Positions 11,936 through 22,963 of a DNA stretch of 64,000 nt are shown here, one piece after another. The notes under the pieces were generated by a model. That model made no database searches. It saw only the letters and a program-made list of their open reading frames with translations, and had not been told where the DNA came from. The position numbers were made by a program, and so were the translations under genes. Source of the stretch: Dimorphilus gyrociliatus (taxonomy: Eukaryota; Annelida; Polychaeta; Dinophilidae); the NCBI GenBank assembly GCA_904063045.1, contig CAJFCJ010000008.1, positions 744,001-808,000 on the forward strand, written 5' to 3'. The number at the start of each line of letters is the position of its first letter. Within the stretch, counting starts at the first letter, position 1.

Positions 11936-12967
11936 ATGCTTTATTCAATTTTTATTCAACGCATTTCTTCAATGATACTCATTTTTAATGCTTTAACATT
12001 TGATGTTCAACTAACTGACGCGTCTGTCATTAATTGTGTGTCATGCTCAAAAATGAAATGTATGGAAAGAAAGCTTACTTGTCGAGGAGGAAAAGTGAAA
12101 GGTATTTGTGGCTGCTGCGATAAATGTGCCAAAGTTCTAAATGAAAACTGTGGAGGTGTTTACTATTATCTTGGAAAGTGTGATAAGGATTTAGTCTGTA
12201 AGCCGTTAATTAAAACGAGAAGGAGAAAATTATGGCCGGGTAAAGGTCGCTGCGTAAGGAAGGTAAAACGAGAGAGGAAGCAATCAGATGAACCCGGAAA
12301 CGATTCTCAACAGTGTAGACCAAAATGTTCTCCTGAATTTTGCCGGAAACGCCCCAGAGCAATTTGCTCAGCTACAGGGTAAAATTTTGATGATTATTTC
12401 TAAAAAGAGGGCAAACTATTCTTCCCTAAAATTATATAAAATTAAGATTATACTAGAGTCTATATCTAATAAAGTAATAGTACAAAAGTATATACCTATG
12501 TACTATATATCAGTATATATATATAGTATACGAACGACTCTTTATTATAGATTCGTTCTCTCTACTTAATAAACCTAGATTGTTAGATTACTATTATTCT
12601 TTTTATCTACTACCATAATCCAACTAGCATGAATGAATAGTAAACTTCATTATTAACTAAACCTATGCTATTAGGACCTTGTGATTGTTTTGATTCACTT
12701 TGCTTTCTTTTTTTTTTACACAGAGGTGTCGCTTTGTTTGAACGCACTTGTAGCTCTCAGTGTCAGCTAACTTCGTGTAGAGCTTGCTATTATGAGGAAG
12801 AAGCTTCCTGCAGCAAATGTTCCCCAGAAGACTATAAATGCCTTCGACGTTTTGCTCTTTGCATTAAGAAGAAGACTTGCACTAGGAAAAGATATCCCTG
12901 TCAAATAAGAAGAACTCCAATTGGGCCTAGGAAATTATTTAGGTGTCACGTTCCCGATTGCCCTTAA
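11936..12967 (+). CDS. Secreted IGFBP-domain protein with extra Cys-rich module
   Basis: Exons 11936-12378 and 12724-12967 (GCTACAGG|GTAAAA ... TTACACAG|AGGTGTC) give 228 residues. A hydrophobic N-terminus (or a shorter one from Met-13, MILIFNALTF) looks like a signal peptide. Residues about 30-105 hold an insulin-like growth factor-binding domain: paired cysteines CVSCSKMKC, the diagnostic GICGCCDKC (GCGCCxxC), ENCGG, then GKCDKDLVC. A basic dibasic-rich linker (KTRRRK, KVKRERK) follows. A second Cys-rich half contains CRPKCSPEFC and CSKCSPEDYKC, sharing a C-S-P-E motif. Single-IGFBP-domain proteins of invertebrates are the nearest family; the C-terminal half is not the thyroglobulin domain of vertebrate IGFBPs. 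Likely extracellular; ligand unknown. Confidence 0.8.
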
Positions 12968-13684
12968 GTTATTCTCCAACCATTTTATCCAATTTACTTG
13001 GGTTATATTATTACTAAACACGCTCAAATTCATGCTACAATAATTAATGACATAGTTCACCGAAAATCATCTTTATAAAACTATGTGCTTATTCTTATGT
13101 TACCTAGGCAAATTTTTAACTTGTTACCGTCATTGCCATTGTCATCATCATCATCCTCATCATCAAGTATATTTATTCCCTATGTGTTTTGTATATTTTA
13201 GTAATGAAGATATTAAATTAGTATTGAAAATCGTATTTAACTTTAAAGTTGCTATATGTTTATTTAATTGATAAGATCAGAAAAAAATATGTCTCTCTCG
13301 CGGAAATGGAGAAAGTTAAAAGAGTCTAGATGATAAAACTTATCAATTATAACACGTTAATATAACAGACAAAAAGAATTTTTAAGAGGTAAAAGCTTAG
13401 AAAGAGATAATAGAAACTGATGATTAAACGAGTAAACACGTACAATATATACAATATAATCCTGCGTTGTTTGGTATCATACGTCATCTTAGATAAGAAA
13501 TATCATCTATACTTAATATTTTTGATGTTTACAACAGCAAAGAAATGAAATATACAGTATATTACTAATAAATTACCGTTCTTTTATACACAGCTTGACA
13601 GAGAATAAAGGCTAATTCATTCCGGATTATAGAGTTGTTTGATTTATATTTTTTCTTTATATCCGTTGTATTTTTGAATATCTT
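12968..13684. other. Convergent 3' spacer
   Basis: Between the ends of the IGFBP-domain gene (+) and the calmodulin-like gene (-). It contains a short TCA/CAT-rich tract near 13141-13165 and AT-rich sequence; no gene seen. Confidence 0.5.
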
Positions 13685-14224
13685 TCAATTAGTCTTTAAT
13701 GATAGTAGCAATTTAATGAACTCTGAATAAAACTTCAATTCTTAAGAGATATACATGTAATAGCTATAAATTAATGCTATACCTTCGTAATTAACTTGCC
13801 CTTCTGAATCAACGTTAGCTTCGCTGAGCATTTCGTTAATTTCAAGTTCGCTCATTAATTCTCCTAGAGTTTGCATAACGTGCTTTATTTCCTCCACAGC
13901 CAAGTAACCATTTCCTTCTCTATCAAATAATCTAAAGGCGTCTCTAATGTCGTCTTCGCTATCGCCTTCGTCTACTCTTCTTGCCATTAGAGCCAAAAAT
14001 TCAGGGAAATCTATATAACCACTTCCGTCCGCGTCCACTTCATTTATCATATCGTCAAGTTCTTGTTCTGCAACGACCATTCCCATTTTACGCATAAACT
14101 GCCCTAGCTCTCTTTGAGTGATCTTTCCATTTCCATCTCTATCGAAAAGATTAAAAGCCTCCTGATATTTGGCTATTTCAGCAGCTGAAAACTGATTAAA
14201 AGCTTCTTGCTGTTCTTTATTCAT
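13685..14224 (-). CDS. Calmodulin-like four-EF-hand calcium sensor
   Basis: Two exons, 14224-13783 and 13722-13685, give 159 residues. The short last exon follows TTTTATTCAG and restores the family ending VNYEEFIKLLL. EF loops: DRDGNGKITQRE, DADGSGYIDFPE, DREGNGYLAVEE and NVDSEGQVNYEE. The first three keep all key acidic ligands; the fourth has Asn at position 1. The linker MARRVDEGDSEDDIRDAF is calmodulin-like but the protein is clearly diverged from canonical calmodulin and has an N-terminal extension (MNKEQQEAFNQFSAAEIA). It could be a calmodulin-like or troponin-C-like protein; I prefer the former. Cytoplasmic Ca2+ sensor, targets unknown. Confidence 0.92.
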
Positions 14225-14913
14225 AATTGCTTATTCTTACGTACACCTTCTTCGACAATTTTCAGCTTGGAACAGCTTTTCTTTTTACTCCCCAACTGCC
14301 AATTCTGATCGATCAAAATGTATTATAATCCCGGAGGGGAAAAAAAGAACTTAGGGGGGCGAGGGTAGTTGAGGTATTACAAGCTCGTGACAATCTCATT
14401 CTTTTCGGTAGTGGGGATTAATGCAGCCGATATATTGAACGCCCTTCGCATTCAATTTTTATAGTTATATACAGTATGTATAATATATACAGTATATATA
14501 GCAAAAAACTTTTTAACAAGACGGAACAATAAGTCGTGGCTGAATATCACTGACGAATTCATATAGTAGAGAAAAAGGAAGAAATCTCTTATATTAATAC
14601 AAGAGGATATAATATTTGTACGCTAAATTGAAAAGAAAATAGAGTAGGATATTTTTCTTATTCATTAGATTATTCTTATTCTGTTAAACGATTAACCTAA
14701 ATAAATATAGGCCTTTTGAGAAGGTTTTAAATAAGTTTTCAATCTATCTTAATTGTAAAATGCATAAGTTTTATTCAAGTTCTGTAAGGTAATTCATTTA
14801 TTTATTACTAAATATATTAAATTGATGTCTTATTAACTTTCTATAGATACTTTAAATGTGATATTTATCAATTATCGCTCATTATTCATTACCAATTAAA
14901 CATCTATTGAATT
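14225..14913. other. Spacer between calmodulin-like gene and hydrolase gene
   Basis: Upstream region of the calmodulin-like gene (GC-richer 14270-14460, including a short run of G residues near 14352) grading into the AT-rich 3' flank of the hydrolase gene. ATATACAGTATA palindromes near 14467-14500. No gene seen. Confidence 0.5.
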
Positions 14914-16268
14914 CTATTCATTACAAACTTCTTTTACGAAGTCAGCTATTTCATTGTAAACCCTTTCGCAATTTTCCTTCATCGCTCCTGTTTAATGAAA
15001 AGCTTTTAGAGGGAATTTACTCTTACTAATTAGTTTTAATTTCTACCGATCAGATGAAAAAACCCATGAACCACTCCGTTTACTTCGACGACTCTTACGG
15101 GTTCGCCTGCTTCTTTAAACTTCTTAATATATTCTTGAAAAGAAATATAAATTTCTCATTTAAATATCATTTTCATATCAAAAAGGACAAATTTCCTAAT
15201 TATAAAGCACCTCGACTTTCGTCTGCTACTGGATCTATTTCTGCAATAATGATCATGGCTTTCGGAAGACCTTTAAAACTACTTCGGTGAATTGGAAAAA
15301 GTCTCGGGTCGGTAGGATCAAAGAGATCTTTCTGTATATAGTTACCATAAAACCTTGAATAATGGAAATGGACAGCTATAAGTAATTTTTCTAAAAACAA
15401 TTTTCAACTATTTCTAACCATTCAGCGTCTGCTCTTGATAATCCTGCAGAATAGCCATATTTTTCTATTGAAGGTACAACATACGAACAAACTTTCGGAT
15501 AAATTAGAATCTGAATTAAAGTATGGTAATTAATAAAACTTAATCGTTTCTCTTATTATATACTTTTACTCCTTTTATCTGAAACCTGAAAATCTAAATC
15601 CTTTACATCATGTGCGGTAGTTGCTGAAATGTGACCACCAGCACTGTCACCAGAGATACCGACTTTTGATTTCTTAGAACCTCCTTCAAAAGAAAATTGT
15701 TATAGTCTGCTTTATAAGTTTTCTAGGAAAACAGTCAACCTATTTGGTCTTTATTTTGCAAGACCCAATTTACCGCAGTAAGACAATCATCTGGTTGAGC
15801 AGGCCATTTATATTCTGGAGCCAAGCGATACCCAATACTTAGAACAATAGCCTTACATTTCCTGTAAACAGAATAATGCATATGCACAGTATATACTAAT
15901 CAATTATGTTAATATAAGATGTAAAATTTTGATATTTACAGGGACATAAGCCTACAGCAGCTGTCATATGAGTTAATTGATCCAACTGTATGGCCTCCAC
16001 CATGGCTGTAAACGATAATAGGACAGCTTTCTTCCCTGCCATCCGGTTTATAGAGCCTTGCCGGAATTCCAGAGTCTAAGTAGGTACAAGGAATTTTGAT
16101 ATCCTCAATTTGACCCTCGTAAGATATTTTTCCAGAGAAATTCCTCGAAATAGTCTCGTGTCTTGCTCTTGCATCTTCCACGCTTAGTTGATGGTACCGT
16201 TTTAAATTTAATTTGGCAACAGCGTCTATATAAGCACGGGCTTCTGGATGCATAGTTAAATCTTCCAT
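14914..16268 (-). CDS. Alpha/beta hydrolase of the hormone-sensitive-lipase family (carboxylesterase)
   Basis: Seven exons: 16268-15940, 15861-15740, 15683-15586, 15510-15419, 15353-15211, 15133-15047, 14987-14914; 314 residues, all phases consistent. Oxyanion-hole HGGG is at 89-92 (VYSHGGGHTVG), followed by YRLAPEYKWPAQPDDC. The nucleophile elbow GDSAGG puts catalytic Ser at 164. Asp254 lies in AEIDPVADE and His284 in VVHGFFH. This order and spacing define the HSL / abhydrolase_3 family (arylacetamide deacetylase and bacterial-type esterases). No signal peptide or TM anchor, so probably cytosolic, unlike vertebrate AADAC. Introns are short (52-78 nt). Family assignment is firm; substrate cannot be told. 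Confidence 0.93.
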
Positions 16269-17360
16269 GTTTTGTTCTCAGTTCAAAATTCAAACAGGCC
16301 AAAGTCAATTCTCAGTATCTCAGTATCAGTGTGTTTAGGTCTATGTTATTCAATGCCAATATTGTTAGTATAAAACAAGTTTTTTTATTATTGAGATTAG
16401 TACATGTTATCCTCCATATTGTCTTTTATGTATCAATATCTAACATTAACTAAAGATGGAGCCACATAAAATATCTGATTTGTTTGTTTCTTTTTTAAAA
16501 ATTTTGAGAAAGGCGGTTTTTTTTCTGATTCTACACATTGACAAACCTTTATAGATATGGAGAAGAGCAAAAAAATTGATGACAAACAACAAAAACAAAA
16601 ACAACAGAAATCGATTTTTCAACAAAATTTCTTCCTAATTAGATAATTTTTTACTCTTTTCCGCCCCTGTAGAGCTTTAGGTTATTGTACAAATTGTTTG
16701 TGGCTTTTATGGGGTCAGCTGTCCTAGATTTTAGATTTGTTCCATAGAAAATAGATCACTAAAATAGATTACCCTTTTATTTACTGCCCTAATGAGAGAA
16801 ACCACGATGTAGTTCGTCATGTTTGTTTCTAAATTTAATTGAAACTTAAGATCCTTCAAATATCCTGTAGTAACGTAAATTAAGAGGTCTCTTAACGATG
16901 TTTCTTTACAGAGTGAACACTGACCTTCTGCCTCTCTTTTATTTCTACACCAAAAAAGATAATTAGGCTTCTCCTAAAAGATCGGAGTAACTCCCTAAAA
17001 AATCCCTGGCAAAGCGTTAAGGAATAAATTAGTTATTTATAGATTGATCTGAAAATCCAATTTCTCTTCACTTGACAGATAATTTTTTGATTCTTCTAGA
17101 TGAAATTCATGGCATAGTAGCATCCATTTAGCAATACTTATTTATAAAAAATATATTATCTTTAGGCTATACAACATTCAATGAAATGTTCTATGTGAAT
17201 TTTTAACGAAAACACACTTTTTATTAAATTCTTTGAGAGTAATAATATAATTCATAATTAAACATTATACCCGTATATACAATATATATTGAATTATCTA
17301 CGAAAAGTTGACGAAAGGGACAATATGTATATACTCTGTATATTAAAAATATAACACATA

Positions 17361-17370
17361 GCGCCATCTT
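17361..17370 (-). promoter_or_regulatory. CTCF-like motif
   Basis: Minus-strand AAGATGGCGCTATG carries the AGATGGCGC core seen repeatedly in this window. Confidence 0.35.
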
Positions 17371-17673
17371 TCGTTACTGCTAACATAAAACAAAAAACGC
17401 TTAAAAGAAGTTCAGTTCTTTTTTCTTTCATACTTTATAAAATAGAACAGCCTTTGTACAAATCGTGACGTAATAGAGAATATTATTCCTTCATTTTTTA
17501 AACATTTTCCTAGAATTTATCTTCTATAACACTTTTATATTAGTTAAATTAGTTCGTTATATTTTATGAAAGTAAGAAATCAATTAGCATCAAAAAATAG
17601 ATTCTATTGATATATTCATTATTTGGATCACTAAAGGAATTTATTCTTAATCTCTAAAGATACGCAATTTAAC

Positions 17674-17699
17674 TAGAGAGAGAGAGAGAGAGAGAGAGA
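17674..17699. repeat. (AG)n microsatellite
   Basis: About 13 uninterrupted AG units. Confidence 0.9.
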
Positions 17700-17791
17700 A
17701 AATAGATTGTACTAGGCAAAAAGATAAAAATGAATAAATAAGAAAAGATTGAGATTAACAGCTTTTTATTAGATTATCTCTTTGTATTTGT

Positions 17792-17816
17792 AAGAGGAGG
17801 AGGAGGAGGAGGAGGG
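17792..17816. repeat. (AGG)n microsatellite
   Basis: About eight AGG units ending in GGACGG, in an intergenic purine-rich stretch. Confidence 0.9.
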
Positions 17817-19024
17817 ACGGAGGTAAGAAAATAAGATTGCAGAGAAGTAAAGATAGAAATTTTAAATAAAAACTTCATTACATCTGTCTATCTCGATAAA
17901 ATATCATTTTAGCCTTTCACTTTGCATTATATACTTTATATTATTTTCAATTGAATTACTTTGATTTGTGAAAAGAATATTCTGCTAATTAATATTTAGA
18001 AGGTAATTTAAAGAAATTAATAGAACATAATAAGAAGGAAAGAAAGGTCTAAGAAGAGAGTTATGAAGGGGATATTAGTTTTCCATTTACCTTTTTATGG
18101 ACATTATTAGAAATCTGCTTACGATAGAGAGTAGCCCAAGATAGTCTGCGTTTGTCATTGATGACCGTCTCATTTGAGAAAAAAGATTTGAAGTATATGA
18201 TGCATTCCTTTTTCTGTAGTCTTCTTCCCTTTCATTTCTTTTATTGCATTATCAGAATGATTTCCATCTATTAAAAATGCGTAGATGTATATTTTATTAA
18301 TAAATTATCGTTATTACTATTTTTAAGTAATTAATTACTAATATTCCAGATTAGAAAATTTGGGAAAAGGCCTAAAGAATGAATTAGAAATAGCAGGATC
18401 AATTTGTCTGCTCCCTTCTAGTCCTATATGTGTTTCGTACTGTAAAGAAAGGAAGAAAGATAGGAAGATTCAGAAGGGGGAAAAGAGGGTGAGAATAAAC
18501 CAAGAAATTTATTGATGATAATTTTTAAGCCGGGAAGGTTTCCTCGAAATCTCTTCTATCCCTATATGCTAATTGTACCCTTAACAACTTTATTACAAAA
18601 TCGAAGGCCTTGCGACTAAATAAAAAACTGAATGTTTCCATTACATTCTCTATCTGATTCGTCTATCTATTAGGAATAAAAGATAAGTAGAAAATATCTA
18701 ATTAGTTAGCTCGAATTATCTTGGAAAGAAAGAATTATAAAATTAACATCTACATTTTGACAAACAAGTACAGAATTTATTATACTATTTGATATTCAGC
18801 CTATTAAGCTTTCAGACAAACTACATGCAAACAATTTTTTTCTATTTTACTTTTTATGATATAGATGTAGAGAAATCTAAAATAAACAATTGATACTCTG
18901 TGATTGTATTATAATATAATATAAAATAACCTTTAGGCAAACAATATAGTTTTTTCCTCTTTCCTTATTACTTACGTAAAAAAAAGTTTTTTACAATTAT
19001 ATAGGCCCAGGAAGAGTTTTTCGT

Positions 19025-19040
19025 GCCACTAGAGGGCTTG
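19025..19040 (+). promoter_or_regulatory. CTCF-like motif (best consensus match)
   Basis: GCCACTAGAGGGCTTG contains CCACTAGAGGGC, essentially the textbook CTCF core, 290 bp upstream of the dibasic precursor gene. Confidence 0.55.
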
Positions 19041-19123
19041 GTAAATCAAATGTCATTTCTCGTCCTATTCCCAGAGACGAGAAAAGTTTGGTATGTGCAA
19101 GAAGAATAGCCAATAAACAGATA

Positions 19124-19165
19124 AATATATATATATATTTATATATATATATATATATATGTGTG
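19124..19165. repeat. (TA)n microsatellite
   Basis: Two TA runs separated by TTTA, ending in GTGTGTATAT, about 165 bp upstream of the precursor gene start. Confidence 0.9.
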
Positions 19166-19330
19166 TATATTGATATATAGAATAAAGAGAAGAGATTAGA
19201 AGATATCGAAAACTAAGAAGAGAAGTAGAGACAGCTAGTTTTTCAACAGTTTATCATCTCATTTAAATAGAAAGAAAAAAAAGTTTCATCTTATTGAAAA
19301 AAGTCAAAGATTCTAAATTCTGAATTGAAA

Positions 19331-20146
19331 ATGAAAACTATTTGTTTTCTAATATTCATTGTTCTAATTGCAGTTGCATTTGCAGTTCAGGTTTGCAATT
19401 TTTCTTTTAAAGGATTTTAGTTTTTTATTACATTATTTTACGTAGGTTATATATTTCATTTCTATATTAATATGTTAAATATGATATAATTTTTGAATTT
19501 GTAAAGATTTGTAAGATGAACGGTTTAATACATTTAAGAGAAATTCTCTGTTTAACGCCAGCCAAAAACATGGCAAAGCTATCAACATGTCATTTGCAAA
19601 AGCTCATTACAGGCCTCGTAAAGATAGAGGCTGGTATTTTGATGCTATCGAGGTCCAAATCCTTTCGTTAATGATGTCATTTACGTGCTGCATAAATTAA
19701 ATATATAGAAAAGCATATACATGTATTTGTATTTATATATGCTGTATGTAAATTAATACTAATGTCAGTATTACATTATATTCCTATGTTACAAGTTAAA
19801 GATTATACATGTATATTATAAATGTTTTTCTTCATTTTCAACTTAGGCAAGGGAGGCCAATAGGGATTTATCATCCCGTTTTCGTAGAGATCTCGAACCG
19901 GACGCGCTAATCAGACAGAAGAGAGTTAAAAGATCTCTCAAGCGTTTCGGTGACGATGATGAAGACTATGAAGGTGCAGAAAACTTAAAAAGAAAAAGGG
20001 AATGGAGAAAGAGAATTACGAAGAAAAGAGACGATGAACAAGACGAATTCGACTTTGACGAAATACGTGAACTTTTGGCAAGAGAAGAACTACGTAGGAT
20101 GATAGAAGATGAAAAAAGATCGTATCGTCGTCGTAAAAGAAATTAG
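19331..20146 (+). CDS. Small secreted precursor with many dibasic sites (neuropeptide-like)
   Basis: Exons 19331-19390 and 19847-20146 give 119 residues. Exon 1 encodes exactly a signal peptide (MKTICFLIFIVLIAVAFA), and exon 2 encodes a highly charged propeptide. Basic cleavage sites occur throughout: RQKR, VKR, LKR, LKRKR, WRKR, TKKR, DEKR and RRRKR near the C-terminus. Acidic spacers such as FGDDDEDYEGAEN and DDEQDEFDFDEIRELL sit between them. This is the layout of a prohormone-convertase substrate. No Gly-Lys-Arg amidation signal and no repeated peptide are visible, and I recognise no known neuropeptide. Possible third, in-frame exon at 19539-19652 (see findings). An alternative is a secreted acidic/basic structural peptide. 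Tail followed by AATAAA-type signal near 20262. Confidence 0.7.
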
Positions 20147-20725
20147 ATGATTGTTTGTAATGAGAATCGTCGTTGAAAAGATACTGTAGCAATTTTATGT
20201 AATTAAAGATTAGTCTATGCCATGAATCATACATATAGAAACAAAAGTTGTATTAACAAGCAATAAAAGTCTTATATTCAATTTAAAGTGTTTCCAATAC
20301 TCTAAATAGAAATGCTATTGAAATCTATACGTATAAATACAGTACATATCTCTCTTTCTCTCTTGTAGATGGATTTTCATACCTAAAGTTCTATTAAATA
20401 TTCTACATTATTAATATTTTTTATAAACTTTATATAACAAATCATTAAAATTTTTCATATTTGAAAGAGAAAACTGGTAGTATTTTTTACGCATTGTAGG
20501 TATATACTATCCTTTTCAGAGCTGCTATCTAATTGTGTTTCCTGACTCAGAAAAACCATTCAATATCTTTTTAATGGATTGAGCATATGGTTTATTCAGA
20601 AATTTTGTTCCGATTATAAATAAAATCTTCAGGTGATTGTTATTCAGAGACATTGTACAAAGTCATTCATATTTTTCGATAGTATACTAAAATTTGATAT
20701 ATTTCGTTGGGTTCATTTTTTCGTT
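20147..20725. other. Intergenic spacer
   Basis: 3' flank of the precursor gene (CAATAAAAG near 20261) and upstream region of the next gene. Nothing else recognised. Confidence 0.5.
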
Positions 20726-21406
20726 ATGGATAGTACTGTGTCCCAAGGTGGTGAAAGTAGGAACCTAGATCGTCTCCAAGAAAAAGTTGATGAGCAAAAC
20801 AAAGTTATCAGCGTTTTGGAACAAATATTAAAGAAAAATTCTATGACAATAGAAGATGGTTTAACGGACGACGATGAATTTGTCAAACCTAAAAATAACT
20901 GTTCTACCCTAAATATTTTCGAAGATGAAGAAGATATAGAGAGCGATTATGATTTGTGTATGGAAACTGAAGATGAATTTGTAGTAGGTGCAGCGATAGA
21001 GGTTCCTATCCCATCTTATATTAAAAAATTGCAAGACACAATAAAGCAGAAAGAAAGAAATAAAAATGAATGGCTTGAATGCAGTTCAATTCTTTTACAG
21101 AAACTCTCAAAACTCTTGTCTAAGGAAAATGAAAAAGATGATGATTTAACAAAACTTCAATTAAAACAAGCGTTAGAAGATTTCGAAGCAGAGAAGAGAG
21201 AAACGGACATTGCTCGGAAACGTGAAGTTACACTAAAACAGGAATTATCAGAATTACACAAAAAACTATGTAAAATAGACGCATCCCAATTAAGATTATC
21301 AGAAACGGAAAAATTAAAGTGGCTTGCAGATAGAAAGTATCTAATTCTTGATGAAAATTTTAAGAAATCGGAAAAAATTGATAAATCATATGATACAGTA
21401 GACTAA
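20726..21406 (+). CDS. Unknown acidic coiled-coil protein
   Basis: Single-exon frame of 226 residues from the first ATG (MDSTVSQGGESRN). Residues 16-36 (LDRLQEKVDEQNKVISVLEQI) and about 112-205 are rich in Leu/Lys/Glu with heptad-like spacing (LQLKQALEDFEAEKRETDIA, LKQELSELHKKL), implying coiled coil. Residues 45-90 are strongly acidic (LTDDDEFV, FEDEEDIESDYDL, METEDEF). No domain recognised. The frame is open upstream to 20633 without an ATG. Lys/Glu-rich composition matches the unknown gene at 23776, but I see no homology between them. Could be a cytoskeletal or centrosomal adaptor; that is only a composition-based guess. Confidence 0.6.
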   Translation: MDSTVSQGGESRNLDRLQEKVDEQNKVISVLEQILKKNSMTIEDGLTDDDEFVKPKNNCSTLNIFEDEEDIESDYDLCMETEDEFVVGAAIEVPIPSYIKKLQDTIKQKERNKNEWLECSSILLQKLSKLLSKENEKDDDLTKLQLKQALEDFEAEKRETDIARKREVTLKQELSELHKKLCKIDASQLRLSETEKLKWLADRKYLILDENFKKSEKIDKSYDTVD

Positions 21407-21597
21407 ATAACTTCTAGAATTCTGCTATATTTACTTCTAGTATATAATATTGAAACCATTCATGTTTTCAATCATGAATGTAAATTAATAATTCGTGCTG
21501 TAGTTATTCAAAAATCCTGTTACAACACTTAAAATCTTTTTTTATTTTCGTTTTTTCTTATTTCTTTATTGGGTTTTTTTTTCTATTAATCTGGAAA

Positions 21598-22963
21598 TCA
21601 TTCAAGAATGATTGAATTTATTATTTCAATAGCTTGTTTGATCAATGTTTTATCATTTTCTGCTACACTGCATAATAAAAGCGCAAATATTTTATATAGC
21701 TCCATTCTTAACTTTAACTTCTCGTTTGAAACATAATTATTAACTTTTTTCCAATATACTTCATGGAACTCTTTACCAAAATTATTCTCTAGTTGAATGA
21801 TTGTGTGGTCAGCCTCCAGAGGAGAGTACGAACACATAGGATCGTATATAACTATAATAAAATTAATATATTCTTTAATTGTAATTTACAAGTAAAATTG
21901 GGCTAACCAATATCTTCGTTTACTTCTCCTATATTAATCGAACACAAATCTCCATGGTTCAGAGACGGCCAGAAGAAGGCATCTTTAAAAAATTCAGGTA
22001 ACTTTCTTTCCAGTAAACTCCATTTTTCAATTAATTCCCTATTACCAAACTGAAAAGAAATACGAATTTTTTGTCTATCTTTTTCATTTTACAAATTGTA
22101 AATATTTTACCTTTTTCTCAACTTCATCAAATTGAGCTTTCAACCAAGTTTGACAAAAACAAGTCTGAAGGGTATTTACTTTTAAGATATGAAAGTGACC
22201 ATAATTAGTTCATAAATTACCTCCCAATCATCGAACCAACGGTTCGCTTCAATCTTGAAAGTTGGACCCATGTAAGATGAATAATTATATCCGAATTTAC
22301 TAACTGCAATTGATTTTTCATATTTGCCAACAACGTTGGCCTCCTTACGTTCTTTCATTAACTTTTTTGGATTATCGAGGTGTAGACTAATGAACAGTAA
22401 TACGTATTCTTTTAAAATTTATTTTAATCTTGACAGAACTCACTCTGCAACTTGTTCACCCAGTTTGGACCATAATTTTTCAACTGGTTTTAAATTTTCA
22501 ATCCAATCTACTGCAAACATTGCACCTCTGTCCGGATGCTTTAGAACCTTTGTTTTGTTATGAAAGAAACACTTTAAGCATATGACTTGATTGTTTAAAG
22601 AATTATATGAGTAAAACCTTTATTGGATTAGGAACTTGAATGGCTTTCGTTGATCTTATATCAATTATACTTTGAAATTCTGATTCAAACATGTCCAATG
22701 CCTGAAATAATTTTCAGTTGAAATGAATCTAATTAACAACAGAAAACTAACTGAAACTTTAGTATATTCAGAAATATACTTACATTGTCTCTGGAGGAAT
22801 ACTTGACGAAAATTTTCTTACCATCCTGAGTTTCATATAAATTCGCTTTATTTACAATTCCTCCTGTTACTTTTGAGAGTTTTTTCAATTTCCCGAAATC
22901 TAATTCATTCTCCAAAGTCTCTTTTATTTGGCATTGGTAAGTATCATCACTTTCTTCAGTCAT
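21598..22963 (-). CDS. FN3K: Fructosamine-3-kinase / ketosamine-3-kinase family
   Basis: Seven exons: 22963-22784, 22701-22618, 22547-22444, 22386-22221, 22164-22111, 22049-21908, 21851-21598; 327 residues, close to the family's about 309. It should phosphorylate sugar-derived fructosamines or ribulosamines on glycated amines, starting deglycation repair in the cytosol. Family signatures in order: TGGIVNKANLYETQDGKKIFVKYSSRDN (Lys of the ATP site), ALDMFESEFQSI, VPNPIKV, LADLHLDNPK-type helix (ADLHLDN), KFGYNYSSYMG, WFDDWET, then the catalytic loop HGDL at 228-231 with Asn235. IYDP follows (Asp247, metal-binding equivalent). The usual Trp after HGDL is Cys232. FN3K and FN3KRP cannot be separated by eye. 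Confidence 0.92.

Larger units (their letters stand above)
16269..19330. other. AT-rich intergenic spacer
   Basis: No gene supported. It includes (AG)n at 17674-17699, (GGA)n at 17792-17816, a long (TA)n run at 19124-19165 and two CTCF-like motifs (listed separately). The right end is the upstream region of the small precursor gene. Confidence 0.5.
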
